Source of the DNA: Saccharomonospora viridis DSM 43017
Lineage (GTDB): Bacteria > Actinomycetota > Actinomycetes > Mycobacteriales > Pseudonocardiaceae
NCBI RefSeq assembly: GCF_000023865.1
Contig: NC_013159.1
Location: forward strand, 4,180,001 to 4,244,000
Reading direction: 5' to 3'
Length of the DNA: 64,000 nt
Positions 15,541 to 24,648 of this stretch are shown in pieces (within the stretch, counting starts at the first letter, position 1; every line of letters starts with the position of its first letter). Made by a program: the position numbers and the translations under genes. The notes below the pieces were generated by a model. That model saw nothing but the letters and a program-made list of their open reading frames with translations. It did not search any database and was not told where the DNA came from.

Positions 15541-16788
15541 TCAGTTGGGGGCGTGCCGGGACCGGAGGAGGTCGTCGGTGGTCACTGCGGGTTCGAGGAT
15601 GTCGTAGACCACCGGGACCTCCCGCTCACGTGACTCCCCCGGGACCGACGGGGTCTGCGGTCCCCACAGCGCCTCGGCCTCCACACCCGCTTCGGCCTCC
15701 GCCGCCGGCCTCGTCACCGTCCGCATCAGCTCGGTGAACGTGCGGTCCCAGTCGATGCGCGCGCCCGGCTCCGAGGGCAACACCTTGGGAACCCCGGAAA
15801 CACCGGTGGCGGACACCAACGCCGCGTTCTTCGCCGGCTTCTCACTGGCCCGTAGTTCCGTGGCCACCGCGGCGCGCAACACCGCGTGGTCGAGCATCAC
15901 GTGCAACTCGCCGTGCCGGATCTCGAACCTGAGCGCCCTGCGGACGTCCTCGGGAAGCAGCACCGACTCCACGCCGTTGCCTCGCAGCAGGATCGGTCCC
16001 GCCAGCAGTGGACGCACGATCCCTTCCAACGCGGCGTCCACCGCCCGGGACGTCAGCTTCGGCTCGACCGGCTCGACGGGCAGGTCGAAGCGGTCGACCC
16101 CGGGCCAACGCGACCGCATGGCCTCCACAACGGTGTCCACGCCAGACACCCGGACCCCCGCTTTCGGCTCGATCGCCTGTGGCTGCACAGCGCCTCGACC
16201 CACGTCGTCCTCGGCGTCAGGGGCCCGAAAACCGATACCGCCGTCGACGGCGGGACGGTTGATCCGTCGCTCGACCAGATCGTCCAATCTCTCCCGTGCC
16301 GTCCGTTCGTCCACCACCGTCACCAGCGGGGTGTCCTGCTCCCGGAAGAACGACAGCGCCCTCGTCCACGGATCCCACGGTTGGCGGGCCGCGCGCTCCA
16401 CCGTCGCCGCCCAGTTCACGGCGAGGCCCAGCTCACCGGGGTCGAGCGACACCGTGACCTCCCCAGCGCGCAGTTCGACCGGCTTCTCCACCCGGGGCCC
16501 CAGTTCACGGCGCAGTACCGCCTCGGCCTCCTTCCGGTCGAGCCCGGCGACGGACACCCCGTTCACCGTCACGCCCCGGGGGACCTTCCCGGCGCTCAGC
16601 ACGACGTCCACCACGTAGGCGACGGCCAGAAGCCCGACGAGCGCCCCGATGATCACGAAGGCGTTGCCGATACCACGCTGAACTCGGTTGAGCAGCCGCG
16701 TACGGGGATGCGGTCCACTCGGTTGGAGGAGCTCGTCGACGAGGTCAGTCTCGGAGGTGCGCTCCCTCCAATCGTCCCGACCGGCCAC
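15541..16788 (-). CDS. Membrane-anchored PG_binding_4-type protein without a VanW domain
   Basis: This 415-residue protein has a cytoplasmic N-terminus, one helix (about residues 42-66, FVIIGALVGLLAVAYVVDVV), then the block KVPRGVTVNGVSVAGLDRKEAEAVL that opens PG_binding_4 domains of YoaR/VanW-type proteins. A second, weaker repeat lies around residues 215-320. Such proteins normally end in a VanW domain; none is present here before the stop, and the downstream 70 bases do not encode one. It is predicted to act at the cell wall. GTG 16788 has GGAGG upstream. It follows the GroES-like gene by 19 bases, probably in one operon. Confidence 0.75.
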   Translation of the reverse strand: MAGRDDWRERTSETDLVDELLQPSGPHPRTRLLNRVQRGIGNAFVIIGALVGLLAVAYVVDVVLSAGKVPRGVTVNGVSVAGLDRKEAEAVLRRELGPRVEKPVELRAGEVTVSLDPGELGLAVNWAATVERAARQPWDPWTRALSFFREQDTPLVTVVDERTARERLDDLVERRINRPAVDGGIGFRAPDAEDDVGRGAVQPQAIEPKAGVRVSGVDTVVEAMRSRWPGVDRFDLPVEPVEPKLTSRAVDAALEGIVRPLLAGPILLRGNGVESVLLPEDVRRALRFEIRHGELHVMLDHAVLRAAVATELRASEKPAKNAALVSATGVSGVPKVLPSEPGARIDWDRTFTELMRTVTRPAAEAEAGVEAEALWGPQTPSVPGESREREVPVVYDILEPAVTTDDLLRSRHAPN

Positions 16789-16807
16789 GGGCCCCTCCTC
16801 GGATCAC

Positions 16808-17161
16808 TTACAAATACAGGCCCGTCCCGTGCTCTGTCCGTTCACTGGCCACGGCGTGGATGTCGCGTTCCCGCATCACGAGGTACGCATCGCCCTGGAT
16901 CTCGACCTCCAGCTGTTCCTCGGAGTTGAACAGCACTCGGTCGCCCACCTTGACGTTACGTACGTTGTTACCCACTCCCAGGACATCGCCCCAGGACAAC
17001 CGTCGCGCGACCTGCGCGGTCGCCGGGATCACGATGCCGCCGGTGCTGCGTCGCTCGCCGTCGTTGGACGGCATCCGCACGAGCACTCGGTCGTGCAGCA
17101 TCTGGATTTCGAGCTTCGCATCCGAGCTGAGCGGTTCGTTGGCTTCTGACACGGGATTCAT
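16808..17161 (-). CDS. GroES-like (Cpn10-fold) protein
   Basis: This 117-residue protein of the Cpn10 fold shows LHDRVLVRM, STGGIVIPATAQ, WGDVLGVGNNV, VKVGDRVLFNSEEQLEVEIQGDAYLVMRERDIHAV. The mobile-loop region (NDGERRSTGGIVIP) is present but differs from true GroES, and there is no groEL beside it. It is probably a specialised paralogue rather than the housekeeping co-chaperonin. ATG 17161 was chosen since homology starts shortly after it; the longer frame to 17416 would antisense-overlap the upstream gene's end. It sits between the NHLRC2-like gene and the PG-binding gene on the same strand. Confidence 0.8.
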   Translation of the reverse strand: MNPVSEANEPLSSDAKLEIQMLHDRVLVRMPSNDGERRSTGGIVIPATAQVARRLSWGDVLGVGNNVRNVKVGDRVLFNSEEQLEVEIQGDAYLVMRERDIHAVASERTEHGTGLYL

Positions 17162-17246
17162 GCTACGTCGCGTAGAGGACTGGATGTCGGCATGTCCTGG
17201 GACAACACCGCTCGCGTGGACCGCACGGGGCGACATCGTGCCCAGG

Positions 17247-19202
17247 CTACTCAGACGGGGTTCCCGCCATGACGAGAGGCAACCCTCTCGCCCCGTCCGG
17301 ATCGAGCCGCACCGGTACACCCCAATCCTGTCGGGTGATGCGGCAGACCGGGTGTTCGACGTCCGAGGCACAGCTGGCGGCCTGGGCCACCACCTGCAAC
17401 ACCCCGCTCTCGACACCCTCGGCCAGGGTAATGGTGCGTTCGAGTTCGGTACCGACGCCTCCGCCCTCGACGAGCAGTTCGGGAGGTGAGGCGCTGATCT
17501 CCAGTCGGGTGGACGGACCGTAGCGGTCGTCGAGCTTCTCTCCGGGTGGTGGCACGAACGTCACCGACAACCGCACCTGCCCCGGTGCGAGCACGGTCGG
17601 CGGCCTGCGCACGGCGAGTTCGTCACCGGCCATGGTCTCGCCCCGGGCGGTCGCGGCCTCGTCACCCCCACCGTCGGCGAGCGGGCGCAGTCGATGCGCC
17701 GCCGACTCCACCACGAGGACCCCGCTGTCGGTCACGACGAGCCCCGACGGTTCGGCGAGGCCGCGTCGCAACGTCGTCATCTCGCCCGTGGCCGGGTCGA
17801 ACCGACGCACCGCACCGTTGTAGGTGTCAGCCACGGCGACGGCGCCGTCGGGCAGCACCGTGGCCCCCAGCGGATGCTGCAGCAACGCCTCAGCGGCGGA
17901 CCCGTCGCGGTGTCCGAAGGTGAACAGGTCGTGGCCCACGGCGGTGCCCACCACGAATCGCGGGGTGTCCTCATCCGCGCTCCCGGGATCACGTTCGACG
18001 TAGCGCAACGCCGACGTCTCGGCGTCCACCAACCACAGTCGCTCGCCCGCCACGGCGAGACCGGAGGTCTGCGCGAAGAACGCCTCGTCGACGGGCCCGT
18101 CGCGCAAACCCTCGACCGTGGTCCCCGCGAACCGCGAGATCGTCCCCCGGATCGGGTCGAACAGGCCCAACGTGTGGTTGCCCGCCATCGCGACAACCAC
18201 GCCACCCGCGACGTCCCACCAACGCACGTCCCACGGACTCGTGAGGTCGACCTCCAGCGCCGCACCGGAGTCGTCGCCGTCGCGCCATTGCCGCCCCGTC
18301 CCGGCCACCGTACGCACGGCACCCGTGCGCAGGTCGACGCCGCGCAGCAGGTGGTTGGCGGTGTCGGCGACCAGCAAGTGATATCCGACCTCGTCGGCGA
18401 TGTGGGTGGGCAGCAGGGTCAGTCCGGACGGTTCGGCGAAGCGCGCCACGTCGAAGGCCCCGTCCACCGCACCGCGCCTGCCGTCACCGAAGCGGCGCAA
18501 CAGGGTCTCGGCGTCGGAGGCGAACTCGGCGACGGAGTGGTTGGCGGTGTCGGCCACCAGTATCCGCCCCTCGGCCGTCACCACGGCCTTCGCCGGGAAC
18601 CGCAACCCATCGGCCCCGGTCGACGCTGCGGACTCGGCGGCGACACACGCGGCCTCGGTCCAGTCCAGCGGGCCACGACGCAGCGTCCCCTTGCCCTCGT
18701 GCAGGGACACCAGCTCCTGGATCACACGGCGCAGCGCGTCACCGTGGCCTTCGCCCGCGGCGACGTGCACCACATAACCTTCCGGGTCGATGAGCACGAG
18801 GGTCGGCCACGCCTTCACGGCGTACTGCTGCCACAGGCTCATGTCCGGATCGCTCACGACCGGGTGTTCCACGCCGTAGCGTGCGACGGCGGCGGCGACG
18901 GACTCGCGATCACCCTCGTGCGCGAACTTCGGCGAGTGCACGCCGACGGTCACGAGCACGTCGGCGAACTCCGCCTCCAGCGGACGCAACTCGTCGAGCA
19001 CGTGCAGACAGTTGATGCAGCCCGACGTCCAAAAGTCCAGCAACACGATCTTGCCGCGAAGCCCCGCCAAGGTCAGGGGCCGTCCGCCCGTGTTCCACCA
19101 CGCGTCGCCGACCAACTCGGGGGCGCGCACATGCGGACGGGAAGCGGCCCCGGAAGGCGGTTGGGAAGGCACAGCACTCACGGCTGTAGTCAACACGACC
19201 AT
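17247..19202 (-). CDS. NHLRC2-like thioredoxin/beta-propeller protein
   Basis: This 651-residue protein begins with a thioredoxin-like domain (about residues 25-165) carrying the NHLRC2-type motif FWTSGCINCLH (Cys62, Cys65) and GVHSPKFAHE. An NHL-type six-bladed propeller follows (about 195-530, repeated VADTANH, VADTYNGAVRRFDPATG), and then a C-terminal beta domain ending with Cys residues. Human NHLRC2 shares the architecture; its function is not well defined. No signal peptide or lipobox is seen, so it is likely cytoplasmic. The start is uncertain: ATG 19202 is used, with GTG 19181 also possible. The first gene of a probable NHLRC2-GroES-PG-binding operon. Confidence 0.85.
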   Translation of the reverse strand: MVVLTTAVSAVPSQPPSGAASRPHVRAPELVGDAWWNTGGRPLTLAGLRGKIVLLDFWTSGCINCLHVLDELRPLEAEFADVLVTVGVHSPKFAHEGDRESVAAAVARYGVEHPVVSDPDMSLWQQYAVKAWPTLVLIDPEGYVVHVAAGEGHGDALRRVIQELVSLHEGKGTLRRGPLDWTEAACVAAESAASTGADGLRFPAKAVVTAEGRILVADTANHSVAEFASDAETLLRRFGDGRRGAVDGAFDVARFAEPSGLTLLPTHIADEVGYHLLVADTANHLLRGVDLRTGAVRTVAGTGRQWRDGDDSGAALEVDLTSPWDVRWWDVAGGVVVAMAGNHTLGLFDPIRGTISRFAGTTVEGLRDGPVDEAFFAQTSGLAVAGERLWLVDAETSALRYVERDPGSADEDTPRFVVGTAVGHDLFTFGHRDGSAAEALLQHPLGATVLPDGAVAVADTYNGAVRRFDPATGEMTTLRRGLAEPSGLVVTDSGVLVVESAAHRLRPLADGGGDEAATARGETMAGDELAVRRPPTVLAPGQVRLSVTFVPPPGEKLDDRYGPSTRLEISASPPELLVEGGGVGTELERTITLAEGVESGVLQVVAQAASCASDVEHPVCRITRQDWGVPVRLDPDGARGLPLVMAGTPSE

Positions 19203-19227
19203 GCCCCGGGCGGCCTCCCGGGGCATG
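19200..19227 (-). terminator. Strong hairpin between small lipoprotein and NHLRC2-like genes
   Basis: CATGCCCCGGG-CGGCCT-CCCGGGGCATG is a perfect 11-base stem with a six-base loop, 39 bases past the lipoprotein stop and touching the ATG of the next gene. It may terminate the lipoprotein transcript or occlude initiation of the following gene. Confidence 0.6.
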
Positions 19228-19266
19228 GCGAATTGGCGATTACGCCACCGTGGCGGCTCGACGACG

Positions 19267-19434
19267 TCACCGTGTCCGGGTGGGTCCACCCGCCGGTTCG
19301 GTGAGCGTCACCGTCGGCGTCTGGGACGTCGTTTTCGGGTGGGTGGAGTTCGATGGCACGCCCTGTCGACCCGAACAGCCGGACACGAGAACGGCGACGA
19401 GGACGGTGGCGACGACCGGGCTGACGTATCGCAT
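19267..19434 (-). CDS. Small lipoprotein, unrecognised family
   Basis: A 55-residue frame begins MRYVSPVVATVLVAVLVSGC, a textbook lipoprotein signal with the lipobox VSGC (Cys20), followed by a short Ser/Thr/Pro-rich tail without further structure. After lipid attachment only about 36 residues would remain at the outer face of the membrane. No good Shine-Dalgarno precedes ATG 19434, which lowers confidence. A perfect hairpin follows the gene. The function is unknown; such tiny lipoproteins are often missed because of length. Confidence 0.55.
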   Translation of the reverse strand: MRYVSPVVATVLVAVLVSGCSGRQGVPSNSTHPKTTSQTPTVTLTEPAGGPTRTR

Positions 19435-19531
19435 GATGGCGTGTCTTTACGAAAAGTACGGATTCGACACCTGCCTCATCGCCACCGTGACATGCGACGT
19501 TACGACTCCGTGCCCTGTTTCACCCGGTTCT

Positions 19532-21886
19532 TTAGTTCACGTTGGTGCGCCGTAGGGTCCTGGTCACACCGGCCGCGACCGTGGTGACGAGCACCCACCC
19601 CATGGCGATGAACCCCGTGGACACCCACTTGTCCGCGTCCGCCATGTGCCAACGACCCTTGTTGCCGAAATCGGCGATGGGCACCAGCAGGTCCACCGTG
19701 TACAGCACGGGGTTCCACTCCAGACCCGTGTCGTCGGCGTTGACCACGCATCGTTCACCGACGATGACGAACCGCTCCGGGTCGTTCACGCAGTCGTCGC
19801 TGCCGAGCCCGAACCACAGACTGCCCCCGACGAGCATCGCCAACAGCCACGCCACCGCGCGGACGGGACGGTAACCGTAGCCGACCATCCACCGTTGCAA
19901 CCAACTCCACAGCCGCACGCCGGAACCGAAGAACCAGCCGTAGCCTTTGGCCAACGATTCGTAGCGGTACTGCTGTTTGCGCATCAGCACCGTGTCGGCG
20001 TGTTCCTCGTTACCGCACTCCCGCAGCATCGTGGCGAACTGGTCGTAGGGGCCGGGCCGATAGCCGCGCATCGCATGCCGCAGCCACTTCAACCGCTCCT
20101 CGATCTGTTCGTCGTCCTTGAGATCGATGGGGTCGTCGAGCGCGTCGTAGCGGAAGTCCTCCAGTTCGATACCACCGGTGGCGTACCACAGCTGCATGTT
20201 GTCGTGCAGGGTTCCGCACTGGGCCCCGCGCAGCGACACCCTGCCCCGGGGCACCTCGTCCGGGGTGAGGTCGAACTCCTCGGCCACGGTGTCACCGGCG
20301 TCCAGGACGATCTCGTCCCGGCCCGCCTGCAACACCGCACCGGCGATGCTGAGCCGCCGTTTGATCACAGCGCCGTCGAAGGTCACCCCGCCGTCACAGC
20401 GGAACGACGCATGGGGGGAGCTGTGCAACAGCACACTCCGGGCCACGTGCACCGAGCGCAGGTCCACACCCCACCGTCCGGTCTCCTCCGGCTCCGGTTC
20501 AAAGATGTTGGAGTCGCGGAAGTCGATGCTGCCGCCCACCGTCACACCCTGCAGCCGGACGGTGCCTTTCATGATGCACTCGGTGAGCATGATGTTCCCC
20601 GACACGCGACTGCGCCGTGCCGAGACGACGTCCCGCTTCGCATGCGACAGGTTGCCGCGCCGGATGAAGACGTTGCCCTTCACCGTCACGTCGGCGAGCC
20701 GGAACTGGCCTCTGGTGCGTAGGTCGCTGCCTTCGAGGTCGCCGTTGATCTCGCTGCCGTCGAGATGGATCGCCCGGTCCGGTGGCTCGACGTTGGGGGG
20801 GACGGTGACCTCGGCCTTGGCCAGCCGTAACGCCCCTCCGATGTGGGTGTTGACCATCCGCAACGTGCCGGTGGCGCGCAGCCCGTCGCCCATCTCGACG
20901 TTGCCGTGGACGTACATGCGGTCGGCGATGAACGCCGGGTACGGGTCCAAGTACCAGTCGCCGGTCTTCCACGCGTCCACGAGGATCTCACCCGTCGGAT
21001 CGACCTGAAGCTGTGCGCCTTTGAACACGAGGTCACCGTCGACGTGGATGTTCGGCATGAACACCATGCCGTGGGCCGTGAACGGTCGTGGCGGGGACGA
21101 GGGATCGTAATTGTCCGTTTCGCACAGGAAGTTCCCGGACACGACGATTCCGTTGCCGCTGAGGGCGAACCCCTTCGGGTTGTCCAGTCGGGCGCCCGAG
21201 AAGTTGACGTTGCCGCCCGCCCTCAGCCCCGGGATCCGGACCTCGCCCTCGGTGGTGAGCCGGTAGGCCAACAACGCCCCCGTGATCGCCAACCGGTCCC
21301 CCTGGAACGCCTTGCCCTTGGGGTGTTTGATCGTGGTTCCGGTGAGGATCACCGACCCCTTGACCACGGCGTCGGTGAGGTTCACGGCCGCGTTGGGCAT
21401 CCCGCGGTCCGTCCTGTTCATGAGGACGTCGGTGCCCTCCTCGGGCCTGTCGGCGTCCACCTCCACCCTGCAGTGGATGAGCCGCACGTCGTTGCGGCTG
21501 CGGAAGTTCCGGGCCTTCAACCCCGGCAGCCAGCAGCGCCGGAACGACAGGCCCAACAGCTTCGCCTCACGTACGTCCGGCGGGTACTCGAACCGACAGT
21601 TCTCGAACCGGAACAACACGTCCAGGTCGGCTGCTCGCAGGTTCAACCTGCCTTTGACGTAGTAGTTGTCGAGCCGCAGGATCGGCGCCTGGACCGCCTG
21701 CCGCCGCCACCGCAACAGCCCACTGCTCTCCGGCTCCAACAGCGGCCTCAGCAGCTCCTCGGCGTCGATCGTCGCCTCGGGCGCCGGGTTGGGGTCGAAC
21801 GCGTCGAAGTCCGCTGGGCCCACACCGTCCCTGTCGAACCCGTCGTCGGAGTTGCCCGACATGGGACGCCACCGAATCGTTGGCAT
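19532..21886 (-). CDS. Large beta-solenoid protein with C-terminal membrane helices
   Basis: This 784-residue protein begins with a hydrophilic segment. Residues about 55-580 are a run of short beta-rich repeats of the type V-x-G-x-(I/V)-x-(F/L)-x-x-(A/S)-x-(I/L), for example VKGSVILTGTTIKHPKG, AGGNVNFSGARLDNPKG, VKGNVFIRRGNLSHAKR and VGGSIDFRDSNIF. They recall bactofilin or pentapeptide-like solenoids. A helical linker and two membrane helices (about 690-715 and 755-780) follow. Streptomyces relatives are loosely annotated as membrane-associated oxidoreductases, but no cofactor motif is visible. ATG 21886 has GGGAGG upstream. It may form a membrane-tethered scaffold; this is inference. Confidence 0.75.
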   Translation of the reverse strand: MPTIRWRPMSGNSDDGFDRDGVGPADFDAFDPNPAPEATIDAEELLRPLLEPESSGLLRWRRQAVQAPILRLDNYYVKGRLNLRAADLDVLFRFENCRFEYPPDVREAKLLGLSFRRCWLPGLKARNFRSRNDVRLIHCRVEVDADRPEEGTDVLMNRTDRGMPNAAVNLTDAVVKGSVILTGTTIKHPKGKAFQGDRLAITGALLAYRLTTEGEVRIPGLRAGGNVNFSGARLDNPKGFALSGNGIVVSGNFLCETDNYDPSSPPRPFTAHGMVFMPNIHVDGDLVFKGAQLQVDPTGEILVDAWKTGDWYLDPYPAFIADRMYVHGNVEMGDGLRATGTLRMVNTHIGGALRLAKAEVTVPPNVEPPDRAIHLDGSEINGDLEGSDLRTRGQFRLADVTVKGNVFIRRGNLSHAKRDVVSARRSRVSGNIMLTECIMKGTVRLQGVTVGGSIDFRDSNIFEPEPEETGRWGVDLRSVHVARSVLLHSSPHASFRCDGGVTFDGAVIKRRLSIAGAVLQAGRDEIVLDAGDTVAEEFDLTPDEVPRGRVSLRGAQCGTLHDNMQLWYATGGIELEDFRYDALDDPIDLKDDEQIEERLKWLRHAMRGYRPGPYDQFATMLRECGNEEHADTVLMRKQQYRYESLAKGYGWFFGSGVRLWSWLQRWMVGYGYRPVRAVAWLLAMLVGGSLWFGLGSDDCVNDPERFVIVGERCVVNADDTGLEWNPVLYTVDLLVPIADFGNKGRWHMADADKWVSTGFIAMGWVLVTTVAAGVTRTLRRTNVN

Positions 21887-22032
21887 GGGTGCCTCCCATC
21901 GTTCGTCCGCGGGCGGTGCATACGCGCACATCCGTCCCCGGTGTCGGGACGGTCACCGGTGCTGGGACGATCGCCTTACGCAGTCAGTTCCATGCGCGGC
22001 GTCACGAAACGCCGCGCCATCCGTCGACCGCG

Positions 22033-22788
22033 TTATCCGTCGGCGTCGATGGGGTTGAGCACACGGGCCAGGAACGTCCGGGTGCGTTGCTGCTGGGGGT
22101 TGCCGATCACCTGGTTCGGCGATCCCTGCTCGACCACCACTCCGCCGTCCATGAACAGCACCGTGTCGGCGACCTCGCGGGCGAACTGCATCTCGTGGGT
22201 GACCACGAGCATCGTCATGCCCTCGTCGGCGAGTTGCCGCATCACCGCGAGGACGTCGCCCACGAGTTCGGGGTCGAGCGCCGACGTCGGCTCGTCGAAC
22301 AGCATCACGGCGGGGTTCATGGACAACGCCCTGGCGATGGCCACCCGCTGTTGCTGCCCACCGGACAGCTGCGCGGGCATGGCCCCGGCCTTGTCCGACA
22401 GTCCCACCTTGGCGAGGTTGTCCAGCGCGATCCGTTCGGCCTCGGCCTTGTCCCGCTTCAGCACCTTGCGCTGCGCGACGGTGAGGTTGTCCAACACGGA
22501 CAGATGACCGAACAGGTTGAAACTCTGGAACACCATGCCGATGGTGCGCCGGGCCCGGTCGATGTCGACGTCCGGATCGGTCAGTTCGAATCCGTTGACC
22601 ACGACCTTGCCGGAGTTCGGCTCCTCCAACAGGTTCACGCACCGCAACAGCGTCGACTTACCCGAACCGGACGGCCCGATGATGCACACGACCTCACCGC
22701 GGCGTACTTCGAGGTCGATGCCCTTGAGCACCTCCAGGTGGCCGAAGGACTTGTGCAGGTCGGAGACCTCGACGATCACATCACTCAT
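22033..22788 (-). CDS. Polar amino-acid ABC transporter, ATP-binding subunit
   Basis: This 251-residue GlnQ-type ATPase has Walker [10 protein letters not shown], the Q loop [17 protein letters not shown], signature [15 protein letters not shown], Walker [15 protein letters not shown] and switch His in VVTHEM. It powers uptake of a polar or acidic amino acid together with the permease and binding protein upstream. It overlaps the permease stop by one base (TGATG), showing translational coupling. It is last in the importer operon. The substrate is not readable from this subunit. Confidence 0.95.
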   Translation of the reverse strand: MSDVIVEVSDLHKSFGHLEVLKGIDLEVRRGEVVCIIGPSGSGKSTLLRCVNLLEEPNSGKVVVNGFELTDPDVDIDRARRTIGMVFQSFNLFGHLSVLDNLTVAQRKVLKRDKAEAERIALDNLAKVGLSDKAGAMPAQLSGGQQQRVAIARALSMNPAVMLFDEPTSALDPELVGDVLAVMRQLADEGMTMLVVTHEMQFAREVADTVLFMDGGVVVEQGSPNQVIGNPQQQRTRTFLARVLNPIDADG

Positions 22789-23597
22789 CAGGCCGTCACC
22801 TTCAACCCTCGCTCCTCCTTGCGGCCACTACGGCGTTCCAGGTACCGCGACAGGTACCCCAACGGCACAGTGATGATCAGGTAACACACCCCGGCGAGCA
22901 GGATCGGGGTGAGCGAACCGGTCGCGTTCAGCCCCTCCCGGCCGAACTTGGCCAGTTCGTACTCCTCCCGCGCCAAACCCAGCAGGTAGATCAGCGACGA
23001 GTCCTTGGTGAGCAGGATCAGCTCGTTGGTCAACGGCGGCAGGATGATCCGGAACGCCTGCGGGATCACCACCGTGACCGTGGTCCTCGCCTGCGACATG
23101 CCCAGCGACCGCGCGGCCTCGACCTGTCCCTTCGGGACGGCCTGGATACCTGCGCGCAGTGTTTCGGCGATGTAGGCGGAGCCGACCAACCCCAACGCGA
23201 TCGCGGCGGTGGAGTAGATGTCGAACCGGATACCGAACGCCAGCGGCACCCCGTAGCCGAGGGCGATGAACACCAACAGCGCCGGAATCCCGCGGAAGAA
23301 CTCGATGTACAACGTCGCCAGCCAGCGATAGGGACCGACGGACGACAGTTTCATCAGGGCAAGCACCATGCCGATGACGAGCCCCAGACCGAATCCGAGC
23401 GCCGTGTACACGATGGTGTTGACCAACGCGGTGCTCAGGATCTCGGGGAACTGCGCCGACGCGGCCTCGACGTTGAAGAACGCGTCCTTGATGGTTTCCC
23501 AGTCGGCGAGGAACGCCAACAGCGCGAAGACCAGTACGAGTACGGCGTACTGACCACCGCGGATCACTTTTGCGCGCTTGCGCCGCGACATCGCCAT
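22788..23597 (-). CDS. Polar amino-acid ABC transporter, permease subunit
   Basis: This 269-residue HisMQ/GlnP-type permease has five membrane helices. The EAA-loop motif that contacts the ATPase is [22 protein letters not shown], here with the usual Gly at its centre. The N-terminal 20 residues are basic and cytoplasmic. A single permease gene implies a homodimer. ATG 23597 follows an AGGAG site. It is separated from the binding-protein gene by 125 bases holding a long hairpin, consistent with lower expression than the binding protein. Confidence 0.95.
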   Translation of the reverse strand: MAMSRRKRAKVIRGGQYAVLVLVFALLAFLADWETIKDAFFNVEAASAQFPEILSTALVNTIVYTALGFGLGLVIGMVLALMKLSSVGPYRWLATLYIEFFRGIPALLVFIALGYGVPLAFGIRFDIYSTAAIALGLVGSAYIAETLRAGIQAVPKGQVEAARSLGMSQARTTVTVVIPQAFRIILPPLTNELILLTKDSSLIYLLGLAREEYELAKFGREGLNATGSLTPILLAGVCYLIITVPLGYLSRYLERRSGRKEERGLKVTA

Positions 23598-23614
23598 ACG
23601 ACTAACTCCTCAAA

Positions 23615-23664
23615 GGACAACCGGTGCGGACTCATCGGTCACTGCCCGGCCCGCACCGGTGTCC
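23615..23664 (-). terminator. Intercistronic hairpin between binding protein and permease genes
   Basis: GGACA-A-CCGGTGCGG pairs with CCGCACCGGTGTCC: a 14-base stem with one bulged A. Placed after the binding-protein gene, it is suited to partial termination or 3'-end protection that keeps binding protein in excess. Confidence 0.6.
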
Positions 23665-23722
23665 GTTCCTGATGCACAGTGGCTGTGTGGGCTGCTCGCC
23701 CCGGTTCTCCGCTACGCCCCGG

Positions 23723-24541
23723 TCATTTGGTCTCCGGCTTCTGGCCGAACCACTTCTCGTAGATCTCGTCGTATCGGCCGTCGCTCTTCGCGGCGTCCAA
23801 CACTTCGTTGATCTTGGCGAGCAATGCGCCGTTGCCCTTGCGGACGGCGATGCCGTACTCCTCGCCCGTCTCGAACTCCGCGGTGACCTCGACGTCCGAG
23901 TTGTTCTTGACGTAGTCGTAGAACACGCTGTTGTCGTTGATACCGGCCGCCACCTGGCCCGTCTTCACCGCCGTCTGCAGCAGTGCGAGGTCCTCGAACT
24001 GCCGGGTGGTGTAACCGAACTCCTCCTTGTGCTCCTCGGCGTACTTCTCACCGGTGGTGCCGAGTTGGACGCCGAGCACCTTGCCCTTCAGATCTGACAG
24101 GTCGGAGATGTCGGAACCCTTCTTCACCAACAGGGCCTGATTGGCGTCGTAGTAGCCCTCGGAGAAGTCCATGACCTTCTTACGGACGTCGGTGATGCTC
24201 ATCCCCGCCGCGGCGAGGTCGCATTGACCGGTGTCCAGCGCCGCACCGGACTCGATGCTTTCGAAGGAGGTGTCGAAGACCTCCTGCTCGACACCGAGTT
24301 CCTCGGCGACGAGGTCCACGAGATCGACGTCGAAGCCCACCGTCTTGCCGTTCTCGGTGAACTGGAACGGCTTGTAGGGCAGGTGGGTGCAGGTGGTCAA
24401 CTTGCCCTCGTTGACCAGGGTGATCTCGCCACCGGCCTCGCTGTCTCCGCCGGTGTTGACTTCCTCCGCGCAGCTTGTCGCCGTGATGGCGAGGGCGAAG
24501 GCTGGCAGCAGGGTCAGCGCCCTTGTGAGTCGACGCGCCAC
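23723..24541 (-). CDS. Polar amino-acid ABC transporter, lipoprotein substrate-binding subunit
   Basis: This 272-residue family-3 solute-binding protein has a lipoprotein signal ending in TATSC (Cys24). The two-lobe fold shows THLPYKPFQFTENGKTVGFDVDLVDLVAEELG, CDLAAAGMSITDVRKKVMDFSEGYY with the amino-acid carboxylate Arg, and DLKGKVLGVQLGTTGEKYA. The N-lobe Thr/Arg set fits an alpha-amino acid ligand; polar amino acids are typical. GTG 24541 has AGGAG seven bases upstream. First gene of the importer operon. Confidence 0.93.
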   Translation of the reverse strand: MARRLTRALTLLPAFALAITATSCAEEVNTGGDSEAGGEITLVNEGKLTTCTHLPYKPFQFTENGKTVGFDVDLVDLVAEELGVEQEVFDTSFESIESGAALDTGQCDLAAAGMSITDVRKKVMDFSEGYYDANQALLVKKGSDISDLSDLKGKVLGVQLGTTGEKYAEEHKEEFGYTTRQFEDLALLQTAVKTGQVAAGINDNSVFYDYVKNNSDVEVTAEFETGEEYGIAVRKGNGALLAKINEVLDAAKSDGRYDEIYEKWFGQKPETK

Positions 24542-24648
24542 GATGTAACTCCTAGTAGTCCAGGCCGGCCCAGTCCACGTATGGTGCCACCTGAAGGTGC
24601 TAATTCACAGCATTAGCTTTGTTACAGGTTGGCTAGTACCGGCGTTGC

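Noticed and set aside
17694-19304. Plus-strand frame of 536 codons opposite the NHLRC2-like gene
   Set aside because: Antisense to a gene with intact thioredoxin and NHL motifs; no domain of its own.
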